Shown: positions 1 through 7,550, numbered from the stretch's first letter. The stretch is DNA of 7,550 bases from JBAXRT01 sp037131065 (GCA_037131065.1 JBAXRT010000134.1:1-7550); one strand, 5' to 3'. Notes: a model not told the origin generated them from the sequence alone. Numbers and translations are program-made.

Positions 1-1751
1 GGGGCCGCAACACCTAGCCCCGTTAATCCCGGCCTTCCCTCACCCGATGCATTGCCCACCCAAACCGCCACAACATACTCAGGCGTCACGCCCAGTGACC
101 ATGCATCGCGGTTCCCGAAACTCGTCCCGGTTTTCCATGCAATCCTCCGGGAAGAGGAGAACTGCTGCCACTCGGCCTCCTCGCCGGGGCGGGCGACCTC
201 AACCATCGCCTCGAAAGTTAGCCAGACAGATGCAACGGTAAACCAGGAAGAGGTCTCATTTAAGGATTGTTTCGTATGGTTTTCCGAAGGGATTAGCAAG
301 GGGGGATGGTAATCGGCCTTTCTGTAACCGGGATTTTCCATCGTGAAATGGTTCAGGACCCGGGCCATGGAGGCATAGATCCCGGCCAGGTCCCAGAGTT
401 TTGCCTCAGCCCCGCCAAGGATCAGGGCTAATCCGTAATGGTCGGCTGGTTTGGTAAGCGTTGTAATCCCCAGGTTCCTCAACAGATTGTAAAAAGGGGT
501 GTACCCATACGCCTGCAGCATCTTTACTGCTGGGATATTCAGTGATCGTGAAAGCGCCCTGCTGGCAGGAACAGCCCCGTCGTAGGTAAGGTTGTAGTTC
601 TCGGGGATGAAGCCGCCGATCTGAACCGGAATATCTGGGACCAGGGTGTTTGGCAGGATGAGTGCATCGCTGAGCATGGCCGCGTACAGGAAAGGTTTCA
701 GGATACTGCCCGTACTGCGCGGGGAGGTTATAAGATCGACATCATTACCCCTCTTTTCAACCCCGGTGCGCCTGAGGTTTCCTGCATAGGCAAGGACATT
801 CCCGGTATTCACCTCGACCACAACGGCCGCAGCGCTGAAAATGCCGTTTGCCGCAAGTCTTTCGCCATGAAGTTCCAGGATGTTGTTTACCCTTTCCTGC
901 AGGTTCCCATCCAGGGTTGTAACAATGCGTTCACCCCTATGTCCCTCCCTGCCCAGCCTGTCAATCAGATGTGGAGCAACCCTTGGGAGGGGGAATGGCT
1001 TTTGAGGCAAAGGTTCGCTCTTTGCCAGCTCGCAGGTACCCAGGTCGATGGCTCCCTGGTACCAGAGACGGTCGAGAAGCCGGTTACGCTTGTTTAAAAG
1101 ATCCTTCTGGTTCCTGCCGGGATAGATGAGGCCTGGGCTGTTCGGAAGCACTGCAAGGGTTGCTGCTTCTGCCCAGGAGAGTTGGCCGGCACCCTGACCA
1201 AAGTATCTCCAGGCTGCAGCTTCAAGGCCCACCACATTGCCTCCGAATGGTGCATGGGAGGCGTATAATCGCAGAATCTCATTTTTCGAATGGGTTAGTT
1301 CCATAAGAAAGGCCAGGCCAGTCTCTATTAACTTTTCGAAATAGGTCCGATCACGGTTTTTTCTTGCAAGCCGTATAACCTGCATGGTGATCGTGCTTCC
1401 TCCGCTGACTATTTTCCCCGAGTGTGCATTGATGACGGCCGCCCTGGCCATGGCGTAAGGATTGAAACCCGGATGAAAACGGAACCAGCGGTCCTCGTAG
1501 CAGAGGATTGCCTTCCTGAATTTTTCCGGAACCTCTTCGCTTTCTGGAAACCGCCATTGCTGGTCCGCCGAGATCCTGGCCCCCAGCAACTTGTTGCCGC
1601 GATCGTATGCGACTGTGGAAGTCGGATCATGGAACATTTGACGCGGCCAGGCAATAAGAAGCAGCAGATAAGCCATGATCAGTACAGCCGCCAGGTAGTA
1701 CAGCCTTCGCCGGTTGCGCAGAGAGGGTTTTTTCCAGGATCCCAATCTCAT
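1..1751 (-). CDS. pbpC: Penicillin-binding protein 1C (glycosyltransferase/transpeptidase), 3' end cut off by window edge
   Basis: A class A penicillin-binding protein of the PbpC type, which polymerises lipid II into glycan strands and carries a transpeptidase domain on the periplasmic face of the inner membrane. I translated the frame by hand: ATG at 1751 opens 583 full codons with no stop before the edge. A basic N-terminus (KKPSLRNRRR) precedes one membrane segment at about residues 17-35. The glycosyltransferase (GT51) domain, about 45-230, has EDRWFRFHPG with catalytic E86, GGSTITMQ at 117-124, KLIET with E143 as the probable second glutamate, and KNEILRLYASHAPFGGN, where YAS replaces the usual YLN. 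The transpeptidase domain, from about 305, has S349-I-L-K352 (SxxK), S403-L-N405 (SxN) and K540-T-G542 (KTG), so all three active-site motifs are present. The usual PbpC C-terminal domain would lie off the left edge. The gene overlaps the upstream A2M gene by four bases. Function and family are secure; the 3' end is unseen. Confidence 0.96.
   Translation of the reverse strand, partial: MRLGSWKKPSLRNRRRLYYLAAVLIMAYLLLLIAWPRQMFHDPTSTVAYDRGNKLLGARISADQQWRFPESEEVPEKFRKAILCYEDRWFRFHPGFNPYAMARAAVINAHSGKIVSGGSTITMQVIRLARKNRDRTYFEKLIETGLAFLMELTHSKNEILRLYASHAPFGGNVVGLEAAAWRYFGQGAGQLSWAEAATLAVLPNSPGLIYPGRNQKDLLNKRNRLLDRLWYQGAIDLGTCELAKSEPLPQKPFPLPRVAPHLIDRLGREGHRGERIVTTLDGNLQERVNNILELHGERLAANGIFSAAAVVVEVNTGNVLAYAGNLRRTGVEKRGNDVDLITSPRSTGSILKPFLYAAMLSDALILPNTLVPDIPVQIGGFIPENYNLTYDGAVPASRALSRSLNIPAVKMLQAYGYTPFYNLLRNLGITTLTKPADHYGLALILGGAEAKLWDLAGIYASMARVLNHFTMENPGYRKADYHPPLLIPSENHTKQSLNETSSWFTVASVWLTFEAMVEVARPGEEAEWQQFSSSRRIAWKTGTSFGNRDAWSLGVTPEYVVAVWVGNASGEGRPGLTGLGVAA
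1748..1751 (-). promoter_or_regulatory. ATGA stop-start overlap coupling A2M and pbpC
   Basis: On the minus strand ATGA holds the pbpC start codon (1751-1749) and the A2M stop TGA (1750-1748). No strong Shine-Dalgarno sequence precedes it; the nearest G-rich run is GGTGGTGGTAG within the last A2M codons. This suggests that ribosomes finishing A2M reinitiate on pbpC, keeping the two products together. The overlap is seen; coupling is inferred. Confidence 0.8.
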
Positions 1752-4700
1752 TTGGCTACCACCACCCAGCGGCCCGGAACACGGGCGTTGATCGAGTTAT
1801 CGTACATGGCTTCGCATTGCACTGACGGGAGGAGGAACCGGCCCTGGTATGCTGCCGTCAGCAGGATTTTGAAAACCTTCGTCTCTCCAGCGGCAAGGTC
1901 GAAATAGGTCAGCACCCGGTCGTCGCGCACATCCTGGTAATTGTATGCCGAAGCCTTTGTAAGTGCTGCGGCCGCCTCGCTCATCCTGGCATTGGTGATC
2001 TCCCATCCCGAAGGGAAGACCTGTGTGAGGGCCAGGTTTTTGTAAGCCCCCCTTAGTCCGGGGTTCGTGACCTTTACCTCGGCCATGAAAGAAGTCCCCT
2101 GCAAAAGGTTTTCCGGACGAAGAGCCTCTCCCCTGATCCCGGTATAAGATACGGAGATCTTAAGATTGTTCTCAGCCGACGAGGAATCAACATTTGACGG
2201 AATGCCCCGGATGATGAGCCTTGCAAAGAGCTGGCTTTTCCCATTGTTGAACACTTTCAGCACTTGTTTTGCCCCTGGCCTGGGATCAATGGTTGTGACG
2301 TAGATCCCTTTACCGGTATTTATCTGGGTCTTCTCTCCCTGGTCAAGGGAGAAGGCGGCATTTATCCCTGTGGTGGAACCAGCCCCGTAATATGCGCTAA
2401 GGGCAATCAGACAATATGCACCGGTCTGGGTGCTGAGCCAACCCGAATTGCATAGTTCGGCCGCTATGTCGCGTGCCAGGGGCGCCGCTTTTGTCTTCAT
2501 GTTCATCAGGTTCAGCACCTCAAGGATCATAGCTTTATCACGAAGGCTGCTTCCGTAAGTTTCCGACATTTCGCTGTATGCGGGGACGGTTATTCCAATA
2601 CCATTGACCAGTTGCCGGGCTACCTCGGGTTTCCCTGCAAGCAGGTAAGCCCCGGCAAGCCGCCATTTAGCGGTTATTGAAAGATTCTTCTTTTCCAGAA
2701 GTTTGTTCATTGATCCAAGTTCCGGGGATCGGGCAAGTGCCAGCGTATAAAGGCGGTAGGCCTGGGAAAGATCGTTGTTATACCAGGATTCATTGGCCGG
2801 CCATGAGATGGATTTCTCCCTCTGGAATGATTTCCATGCTGAAATAAAACCCGGAGGAATGGCAAATCCTTTTTTCTCAGCCTCAAGCATGAAATGCCCT
2901 GCATAGCTTGTCCCCCAGTCGTCGGCATATTGTGAACCCGGCCAGTAGCCAAGGCCTCCCCCCGTAATCTGGAATGACCTGAGCGACTGAATGGCCTCCT
3001 TGATGTTCTGTTCGGTGGCGGCAGAGGCGCCGCTTCCCATATCCACCATATCTTTCAGGTAAAGCTGTGGGAAGGCCGAAGAGGTAATCTGCTCAACGCA
3101 TCCGTAAGGATAACGGATAAGATAGGTAAGCCATTTTTTCAGATCCAGAGGAGGCAGCGTGGAAAGTTCGAGAGAACCCGAATTGGTGCCCTTCATGCCC
3201 CTCACAGGAAATGTGGTATTCCAACTGTCGCCGGCAGGAATGGCCTTATCATACACATCGGTCACCGGCAAATTCGGATTCCTGATGTCGATCTCCATAT
3301 TGTTTTCAGCCCTTTCCTTTCCGCTCACAGCCACGATCCTGATCTTTCCTGTTCCTATCATTTCAAGGGTCTTCAGGTCAAAAGTCACCATCTGGTCACC
3401 GGTGCTGTTAAAGGGAATATCCCTGGTGTCGCCCCCACTGACACTAAACAGTTCATTGGGCTCGATGGTTACTTTCACATTCCTTATCGACTTTTCCATG
3501 GCAAAAACGCTGACCGGAAGTTTCAGGGATTCTCCAGGGCAAAGTACCCTGGGAAGGGTTCCCTGGACCATCAGGGCTTTCTTTACCGGGGCAGTCAGTT
3601 CGTCGGAACCGTAAGCCCCCTTGTAACCTGCAACGACCATGATCCTCACCGATCCGATGTATTCCGGCATTTTGAATGTGGTAGTCCTGATCTCACCTTT
3701 TTTCAGTTCGAAAGGACCGAAGAAACGAACCATCGGCTTGAAACGGTTTGCCTTGAGGCTCCCCCGGTGCAGGATATCCTGGTCCCCTCCGATGCTGAGA
3801 ATTCTTTGGAGATCCCCGCTAAAGGCCCCCATCACCTGGTCAAAAAGATCCCAGGTTCTGACACCGAGGGCTTCCCTTGCAAAGAAAACACTCCATGGGT
3901 CAGGGGTTTTAAACCGGGTGAGATCTAGCAACCCTTCATCAACAACCGCCAGGGTATAGTACATCGGCTTGCCGCCGGCTTCTTTCACACTGACGGAGGC
4001 AGTCTCCATGGGGGAGAGTTTACCCTTCAGACTAATGACGGGTTTGAGGTGGGTCGCAGGATCTTCCACAAATACCGGGAGCACCCCGTACAGCCTGATC
4101 GGAAGGTCGTTGATTCCCTGGGCATGAGGCTGGATGAGGGTGACGAACGCATAGCAGTTCGGGGTCATCTCCTCTGTGACGGTAAAACTGATCCCTGTAC
4201 TGCCTTTGCTGGTAGGGGTCCAGAACGATTTCAGGACCCTTGATCCGTTTTCAACAGTCACCAAAGCCCGGCCGTCAGGCGAAGCAGGAAGAGTGATCTT
4301 AACCGTTTCTCCGACCTTGTACCTGGATTTGTCGGTTGTAAGAGTAAGCATCGAAGCGGCCTGCTTTTCTCCTCCGGGCATGCGGTAATAGCCCGGCCAG
4401 TCGACATAAACCACCTTACCCGCTATATGACCAGAAGAACGGTCGGTCACCTTGATCAGGTACCGGCCCCACTCCTCACTCGGGACCTTCAGAATGTATG
4501 TGCCTTTTCCTGAACTGGTCCTGACAGTTGCCGAATCCACAGGCCTCAGGTGGGAAGTGGAAACAAAATCCGCGGAGTTGTTCTCGGAGTCATCCCACCA
4601 CCATCTCCACTCGAGCTTGAAGAGTTCGACCTTAAGACGGTTTGAAGGAATTGCATTGCCATCGGGATCGACGCTGACAAGATCAATGTCGTAGGATTTT

Positions 4701-7315
4701 CCGGTATACAACACCCGTTCCTGGGCCGACGGCTGGGGCACCCGCAGTCCGGCAAACGAAGTGTAAGGGAAGAAAGGAATGGTAAAGCGGTCGATGGAGA
4801 AATCGCCCCCATCCTCGAACACTTTGGTTTCGAAGCTGGCATTCAGCGCTCCCGGGGCCACGTTGGTCACATGGATCACCGGGTTAAAGGTAACTTTCCC
4901 TTCGCTGTTCAGCTTTCCTTCGAAAATGCTGATGTTCTCTGCAGCAAATCCTGCGGTAGGATTATCGAAGACGTACCCGGGAAACTGTTTGAATACAGTC
5001 ACCGACTTTGTAAGTGTGAGACTCACCCCGGCTTTCAGCCCTCCCGCATTGGCCCCGGTAAGCCATGTGGCTTCAAGGGTCACCGGCGGGATCCGGTTCT
5101 TTTGCAGATAAGCTTTGCCGAAATCCATTTTTATCTTCAGGCGGTTGGGTTTGACAGTCTCTATCTTGAGGGTCTTCTGGAATTCCGATCCTCCCGCCCT
5201 CACCTTTGCCAGCCAGTTGCCTGTGGGCGCGGAGGACGGTGTAGCGGTCCGGAATGTATAAAATCCTCCTGCAGAAAAGTTCCGGACAAGACGGCAGACC
5301 ATCTGGCCGGATGGATTCAGTAAGGAGAGGCTGACAGGATGGTTAGGAGGAAACTTTGCCAACTTATCCTCCAGCACGAAAGTCAGATAGATCGAATCTC
5401 CCGGCCGCCATACCCCTCTTTCGCCGTAGATAAAACCTTTAATTCCCTTCTGAACAGGCTCCCCGCTCACATCGAACATGGAAAGTGAGAGAGAGCTTCC
5501 ATCGCTGAGCTTGAGATAGCCTCTTTCGCTTCCCTTCTCCGCAACCACGAAAAACGGTCTTGACTGCGCTTTGACCCTGGCCATGCCATCGGCATCCGTA
5601 GTGGCGGTTGCCAGAGGTTGCTGCTGGTAACTGTAGAAGACAACCTTGACCTCTTTCAGGGGTTTTGCTGTCAGCAGGTCGGTGACGAAAACAGTTAATT
5701 CATTCTCAGCGCCACCCTTTGCGATCATCCCGAAGTTGGAGGCAAAAACATTCCTGGTAACGGTTTTATTGAAATAGTAGGAAACCTTGGAGGGGTCGTC
5801 CCGTTCATTCCACCGGTAGTTGTTCCATCCCCCGTTCTCATCTTCATCATTGCCGTAATCGCTGGAATAGCTCCAATCAGGCCTGCTTTCATCCGGCCCG
5901 GTGTTTTTAATCACGATCATCTCCTGTCTTTCTGCCGCACCCCCCGAATCGCACGGGTAGGTCGAGTACTGCTTGTTAAAACCCAGGCTTACCGAATAAA
6001 TGGCGCCGGGTTCGGCTTTCATGACAGTGGAAAGGTCGATGGAATATCGATTCCACCGTCCGTAGTCTGAGGCTCCATTCAGGGGGATGGTCTTTTTGAG
6101 GATCAATTTCCCCACACTGGCAAGGTCATAGGCACTTCCCATCTCGTTTGACTGCAGAAAATGGAGAATATTGTTCTGGTATATGCGGGTGACTTTTACA
6201 TCGACGGCTCTCAGATTGACCGCTTCAAAAGGAAGCAGCATGCCGGCTGATGAGGGCATAATACTCCCCGAGCCTACAAACCTGACATTGGGCTTATTCT
6301 CATCGGGGGTGAGCTTCAGAACCAGTTTTTGCCCAAGTTCTTTTCCCTGGCTGTTTCTCAGGTTGGGTTCAACGGTAAGGGTGAGATCCTCCTTGTCGGC
6401 CGGTGGAAAGATGAATAGTTCATTATCCTGGCATGACAGGCGGAGTCCCTGGATCTTTCCGATGCGGACGATCCCTTCCAGGTTCTGGTCTTTTTTTAAC
6501 GGATCGGTAAAGCTCAGCACGAAGTATGGATCTCCTGCGGCGACGTTTTTAACGCCGGAAAATTTGAAGTCGCCGAGCGGATACACCTCCTCACTAAGTT
6601 CCCTGTCGGTGACCGATCCGATGGGGTCGCCGTTAAAGCTGAGTCTTACGGATGAGACCTGGTTTCCACGGGAAATGCCCTGAAGCTGGAAGATATGTTT
6701 GTTGTTTTTTGAATCATGTTGCCAGGCCACGGCAAGGGTTTTGCCGTCCTGGTTTGCGCTGAGCATAAGTTCGACCGCACTGTCGGCGGAGGCATCCGCG
6801 GTGAAAAGGGTCCCGGTGATGGTCTCCCGGGTAAGATCGGATTCCGATTCAGCGTTGTGGTGGTCAATACTTACATCAAAATCCTGGCGCATGGTCCGGA
6901 ACTGGAAGGTCATGGTCGCGAGGGAATCCGGAACAGTGATCAGTTTCGAAAGGAAAAACCGGACCGTAAACACCTTATCCTGCGGAAGAGGTTCATCCGG
7001 CCTGAATTCCAGGGTTCGGCCATCAGTCCAGGAAAGGGATCCTTTGACTGAAGGATTGATGTCGATGAGCTCTGTGTTTAAAGGGATGTTCACTGAGGAA
7101 GAATCCACAAAATCCTCATTCAGCCTGATCTTAATGGCGGACTGCGTGGAAACCAGACCGGAAGTGAATGCCTGGACATACTCTTTGAATGCAGGATTTG
7201 CCAGGATCAGGGAGCCCTTGTCGGAACGGCTACAGGAGATCATGAAGAGGAGAGAGGCAAAGAAAGCGGCAGTCAGACTAAAGGCCGAAGCGATGAGTTT
7301 TTTTCTCTGTGACAT
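1748..7315 (-). CDS. Bacterial alpha-2-macroglobulin family lipoprotein with intact thioester motif
   Basis: A protein of 1855 residues in the same family as E. coli YfhM but longer (that protein is about 1650). Such proteins are thought to trap proteases in the periplasm: cleavage of a bait region exposes a thioester that bonds to the attacker. The start at 7315 gives MSQRKK, a hydrophobic stretch and lipobox MIS-C28. N-terminal beta domains fill about 40-600, with a probable regulatory-like macroglobulin domain near 540-580. GERGVWRPGDS around W636 marks the MG2 domain. WRWWWDD lies at 903-909. An A2M_N_2-type segment runs from about 995 to 1140 and includes VDEGLLDLTRFKTPDPW from V1125. 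The A2M domain opens at FFGPFELKKGE (F1198). YPYGCVEQ carries thioester residues C1406 and Q1409 and is followed by a helical thioester domain. The C-terminus (DDRVLTYFDLAAGE to GRWVVVAK) is the usual bacterial A2M end. It is the first gene of an operon with pbpC. The exact bait region cannot be fixed by eye. Confidence 0.95.
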   Translation of the reverse strand: MSQRKKLIASAFSLTAAFFASLLFMISCSRSDKGSLILANPAFKEYVQAFTSGLVSTQSAIKIRLNEDFVDSSSVNIPLNTELIDINPSVKGSLSWTDGRTLEFRPDEPLPQDKVFTVRFFLSKLITVPDSLATMTFQFRTMRQDFDVSIDHHNAESESDLTRETITGTLFTADASADSAVELMLSANQDGKTLAVAWQHDSKNNKHIFQLQGISRGNQVSSVRLSFNGDPIGSVTDRELSEEVYPLGDFKFSGVKNVAAGDPYFVLSFTDPLKKDQNLEGIVRIGKIQGLRLSCQDNELFIFPPADKEDLTLTVEPNLRNSQGKELGQKLVLKLTPDENKPNVRFVGSGSIMPSSAGMLLPFEAVNLRAVDVKVTRIYQNNILHFLQSNEMGSAYDLASVGKLILKKTIPLNGASDYGRWNRYSIDLSTVMKAEPGAIYSVSLGFNKQYSTYPCDSGGAAERQEMIVIKNTGPDESRPDWSYSSDYGNDEDENGGWNNYRWNERDDPSKVSYYFNKTVTRNVFASNFGMIAKGGAENELTVFVTDLLTAKPLKEVKVVFYSYQQQPLATATTDADGMARVKAQSRPFFVVAEKGSERGYLKLSDGSSLSLSMFDVSGEPVQKGIKGFIYGERGVWRPGDSIYLTFVLEDKLAKFPPNHPVSLSLLNPSGQMVCRLVRNFSAGGFYTFRTATPSSAPTGNWLAKVRAGGSEFQKTLKIETVKPNRLKIKMDFGKAYLQKNRIPPVTLEATWLTGANAGGLKAGVSLTLTKSVTVFKQFPGYVFDNPTAGFAAENISIFEGKLNSEGKVTFNPVIHVTNVAPGALNASFETKVFEDGGDFSIDRFTIPFFPYTSFAGLRVPQPSAQERVLYTGKSYDIDLVSVDPDGNAIPSNRLKVELFKLEWRWWWDDSENNSADFVSTSHLRPVDSATVRTSSGKGTYILKVPSEEWGRYLIKVTDRSSGHIAGKVVYVDWPGYYRMPGGEKQAASMLTLTTDKSRYKVGETVKITLPASPDGRALVTVENGSRVLKSFWTPTSKGSTGISFTVTEEMTPNCYAFVTLIQPHAQGINDLPIRLYGVLPVFVEDPATHLKPVISLKGKLSPMETASVSVKEAGGKPMYYTLAVVDEGLLDLTRFKTPDPWSVFFAREALGVRTWDLFDQVMGAFSGDLQRILSIGGDQDILHRGSLKANRFKPMVRFFGPFELKKGEIRTTTFKMPEYIGSVRIMVVAGYKGAYGSDELTAPVKKALMVQGTLPRVLCPGESLKLPVSVFAMEKSIRNVKVTIEPNELFSVSGGDTRDIPFNSTGDQMVTFDLKTLEMIGTGKIRIVAVSGKERAENNMEIDIRNPNLPVTDVYDKAIPAGDSWNTTFPVRGMKGTNSGSLELSTLPPLDLKKWLTYLIRYPYGCVEQITSSAFPQLYLKDMVDMGSGASAATEQNIKEAIQSLRSFQITGGGLGYWPGSQYADDWGTSYAGHFMLEAEKKGFAIPPGFISAWKSFQREKSISWPANESWYNNDLSQAYRLYTLALARSPELGSMNKLLEKKNLSITAKWRLAGAYLLAGKPEVARQLVNGIGITVPAYSEMSETYGSSLRDKAMILEVLNLMNMKTKAAPLARDIAAELCNSGWLSTQTGAYCLIALSAYYGAGSTTGINAAFSLDQGEKTQINTGKGIYVTTIDPRPGAKQVLKVFNNGKSQLFARLIIRGIPSNVDSSSAENNLKISVSYTGIRGEALRPENLLQGTSFMAEVKVTNPGLRGAYKNLALTQVFPSGWEITNARMSEAAAALTKASAYNYQDVRDDRVLTYFDLAAGETKVFKILLTAAYQGRFLLPSVQCEAMYDNSINARVPGRWVVVAK
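3089..3100 (-). other. Codons of the C-V-E-Q thioester motif in the A2M protein
   Basis: TGC-GTT-GAG-CAG read on the minus strand encodes C1406-V-E-Q1409 inside RYPYGCVEQIT. In thioester-bearing A2M and complement proteins the Cys side chain and Gln form an internal thioester that reacts with a target after bait cleavage. Both residues are kept, so this is expected to be the reactive class, unlike family members that lost the cysteine. Confidence 0.93.
7235..7315 (-). other. Lipoprotein signal peptide of the A2M protein
   Basis: Residues 1-27 have a short basic head (SQRKK), a hydrophobic core (LTAAFFASLLFMI) and then S27-C28, so C28 (codon 7232-7234) would be lipidated after signal peptidase II cleavage. 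The lipobox reads M-I-S-C; methionine at -3 is less common than leucine. The residues after the cysteine (SRSDKGS) do not form a clear acidic surface-export signal of the kind known in Bacteroidota, so a periplasm-facing location is more likely. That last point is an inference. Confidence 0.85.
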
Positions 7316-7359
7316 ATACCGGGATTTTAATATTTTGGGATGAAAAGTTAAACTCCAAG

Positions 7360-7367
7360 TAAAGATA
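7360..7367 (-). promoter_or_regulatory. Possible -7 element for the A2M-pbpC operon
   Basis: TATCTTTA on the minus strand matches the Bacteroidota -7 consensus TAnnTTTG at all but the last base. It lies about 45 bases upstream of the A2M start codon. No TTTG sits at the expected distance for a -33 box; the nearest is 13 bases upstream. A second weak candidate, TAACTTTT, lies closer to the gene near 7345. The start codon itself follows an A/T-rich stretch (AAAATATTAAAATCC) and no Shine-Dalgarno, as is common in this phylum. Confidence 0.35.
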
Positions 7368-7403
7368 GGAAAATCCTGCGCAAATACTTTTCTCAAAATG
7401 TTT

Positions 7404-7411
7404 TACCTTTG
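7404..7411 (+). promoter_or_regulatory. Bacteroidota-type -7 promoter box for the tRNA-Leu
   Basis: TACCTTTG, followed by CA, is a full match to the TAnnTTTG -7 element used by the primary sigma factor of Bacteroidota. It points towards the tRNA, whose first base is 55 bases after the box, so transcription would start near 7415-7420 and give a leader of about 50 bases. No convincing TTTG -33 box is found at the usual spacing; only a T-rich run (TTTTC, 7388-7392) lies closer in. It could be a chance match, but position and orientation support it. Confidence 0.55.
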
Positions 7412-7441
7412 CAGCCCTCTACCCCACACCCACACTACCTC

Positions 7442-7457
7442 CACTCACACACTCACA
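7442..7457 (+). repeat. Two tandem copies of CACTCACA in the tRNA leader
   Basis: CACTCACA occurs twice head to tail and is followed by the related CCCACTTC up to the tRNA. It sits in a C/A-rich stretch with no G from 7415 to 7465. It could be simple low-complexity sequence. No function can be assigned. Confidence 0.6.
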
Positions 7458-7465
7458 CCCACTTC

Positions 7466-7550
7466 GCCCGGATGGCGGAATAGGTAGACGCGTTGGTCTC
7501 AAAAACCAATGGACGCAAGTCCGTGCCGGTTCGATTCCGGCTCCGGGTAC
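7466..7550 (+). tRNA. tRNA-Leu(CAA), missing only the last two bases of the CCA end
   Basis: A class II tRNA folds cleanly. Acceptor stem GCCCGGA (7466-7472) pairs with TCCGGGT (7542-7548). The D arm is GCG/CGC with loop GAATAGGTAGA, which contains the conserved GG. The anticodon arm is TTGGT/ACCAA with loop CTCAAAA, so the anticodon is CAA at 7500-7502 and reads UUG. The long variable arm, GGAC-GCAA-GTCC, is expected for leucine. The T arm is GCCGG/CCGGC with loop TTCGATT. The discriminator base is A7549, as leucine tRNAs require, and C7550 is the first base of a probably encoded CCA. The only odd pair is G1-U72 at the top of the acceptor stem. It is transcribed away from the A2M operon. Confidence 0.96.

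Noticed and set aside
1..1751. pbpC as a pseudogene, because only short open frames with both a start and a stop appear in this region
   Set aside because: Direct translation from the ATG at 1751 is open for all 583 codons to the window edge with every catalytic motif in order. It only lacks its stop because the window ends.
1422..1907. A 161-codon plus-strand open frame spanning the A2M/pbpC junction
   Set aside because: It is antisense to the PbpC glycosyltransferase domain and the A2M C-terminus, both of which show clear family motifs, and it resembles no known protein.
6171..6683. A 170-codon plus-strand open frame inside the A2M region
   Set aside because: It is antisense to the N-terminal A2M domains, shows no plausible start context, and has shadow-like composition.
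6699..7343. A 214-codon plus-strand open frame antisense to the A2M 5' end
   Set aside because: It lies wholly opposite a well-supported gene, has no recognisable domain, and its composition (Ser/Arg/Val-rich) is typical of a shadow frame.
7316..7396. Starting the A2M protein 27 codons upstream, at the ATG at 7396
   Set aside because: That would put 27 non-signal residues before a good lipoprotein signal peptide and run through the likely promoter. The ATG at 7315 gives a normal signal peptide.

Overview
The window holds a two-gene operon on the minus strand and the start of a tRNA transcription unit on the plus strand. The operon is a very large alpha-2-macroglobulin (A2M) family lipoprotein (7315 to 1748) followed by pbpC, a penicillin-binding protein 1C (1751 to beyond position 1). 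The tRNA is a tRNA-Leu(CAA) at the right edge (7466-7550). Together the two genes cover nearly every base up to 7315, and the other reading frames hold only shadows.

The organism looks like a member of the Bacteroidota, probably an environmental Bacteroidales-type lineage. Three things point there. A TACCTTTG box matching the Bacteroidota -7 element (TAnnTTTG) lies upstream of the tRNA. Both start codons lack a clear Shine-Dalgarno sequence. Several A2M and PbpC motifs resemble Bacteroidota versions as I recall them, such as YASHAPFGGN in PbpC. This placement is an inference and I could not run a search.

Layout. 1-1751 (minus): pbpC, its 3' end cut by the window edge, with 583 full codons free of stops. 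1748-7315 (minus): A2M lipoprotein of 1855 residues with a lipoprotein signal peptide, multiple macroglobulin-type domains, a thioester domain with an intact C-V-E-Q motif, and a C-terminal beta domain. The two genes overlap by ATGA. 7316-7465: a 150-base divergent intergenic region with promoter candidates for both directions and a 51-base stretch without G leading into the tRNA. 7466-7550: class II tRNA-Leu(CAA), complete to the first C of the CCA end.

How they fit together. Pairing of a thioester A2M with PbpC is a known arrangement in bacteria (E. coli yfhM-pbpC has the same order). The usual model is that the membrane-anchored A2M traps proteases that enter the periplasm through a damaged envelope, while PbpC helps repair peptidoglycan. 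Here the ATGA overlap suggests the two proteins are made together by translational coupling. I do not see an undescribed system. The most unusual features are the G-free tRNA leader, an acidic/aromatic low-complexity stretch in the A2M, and small motif departures in PbpC and the lipobox.
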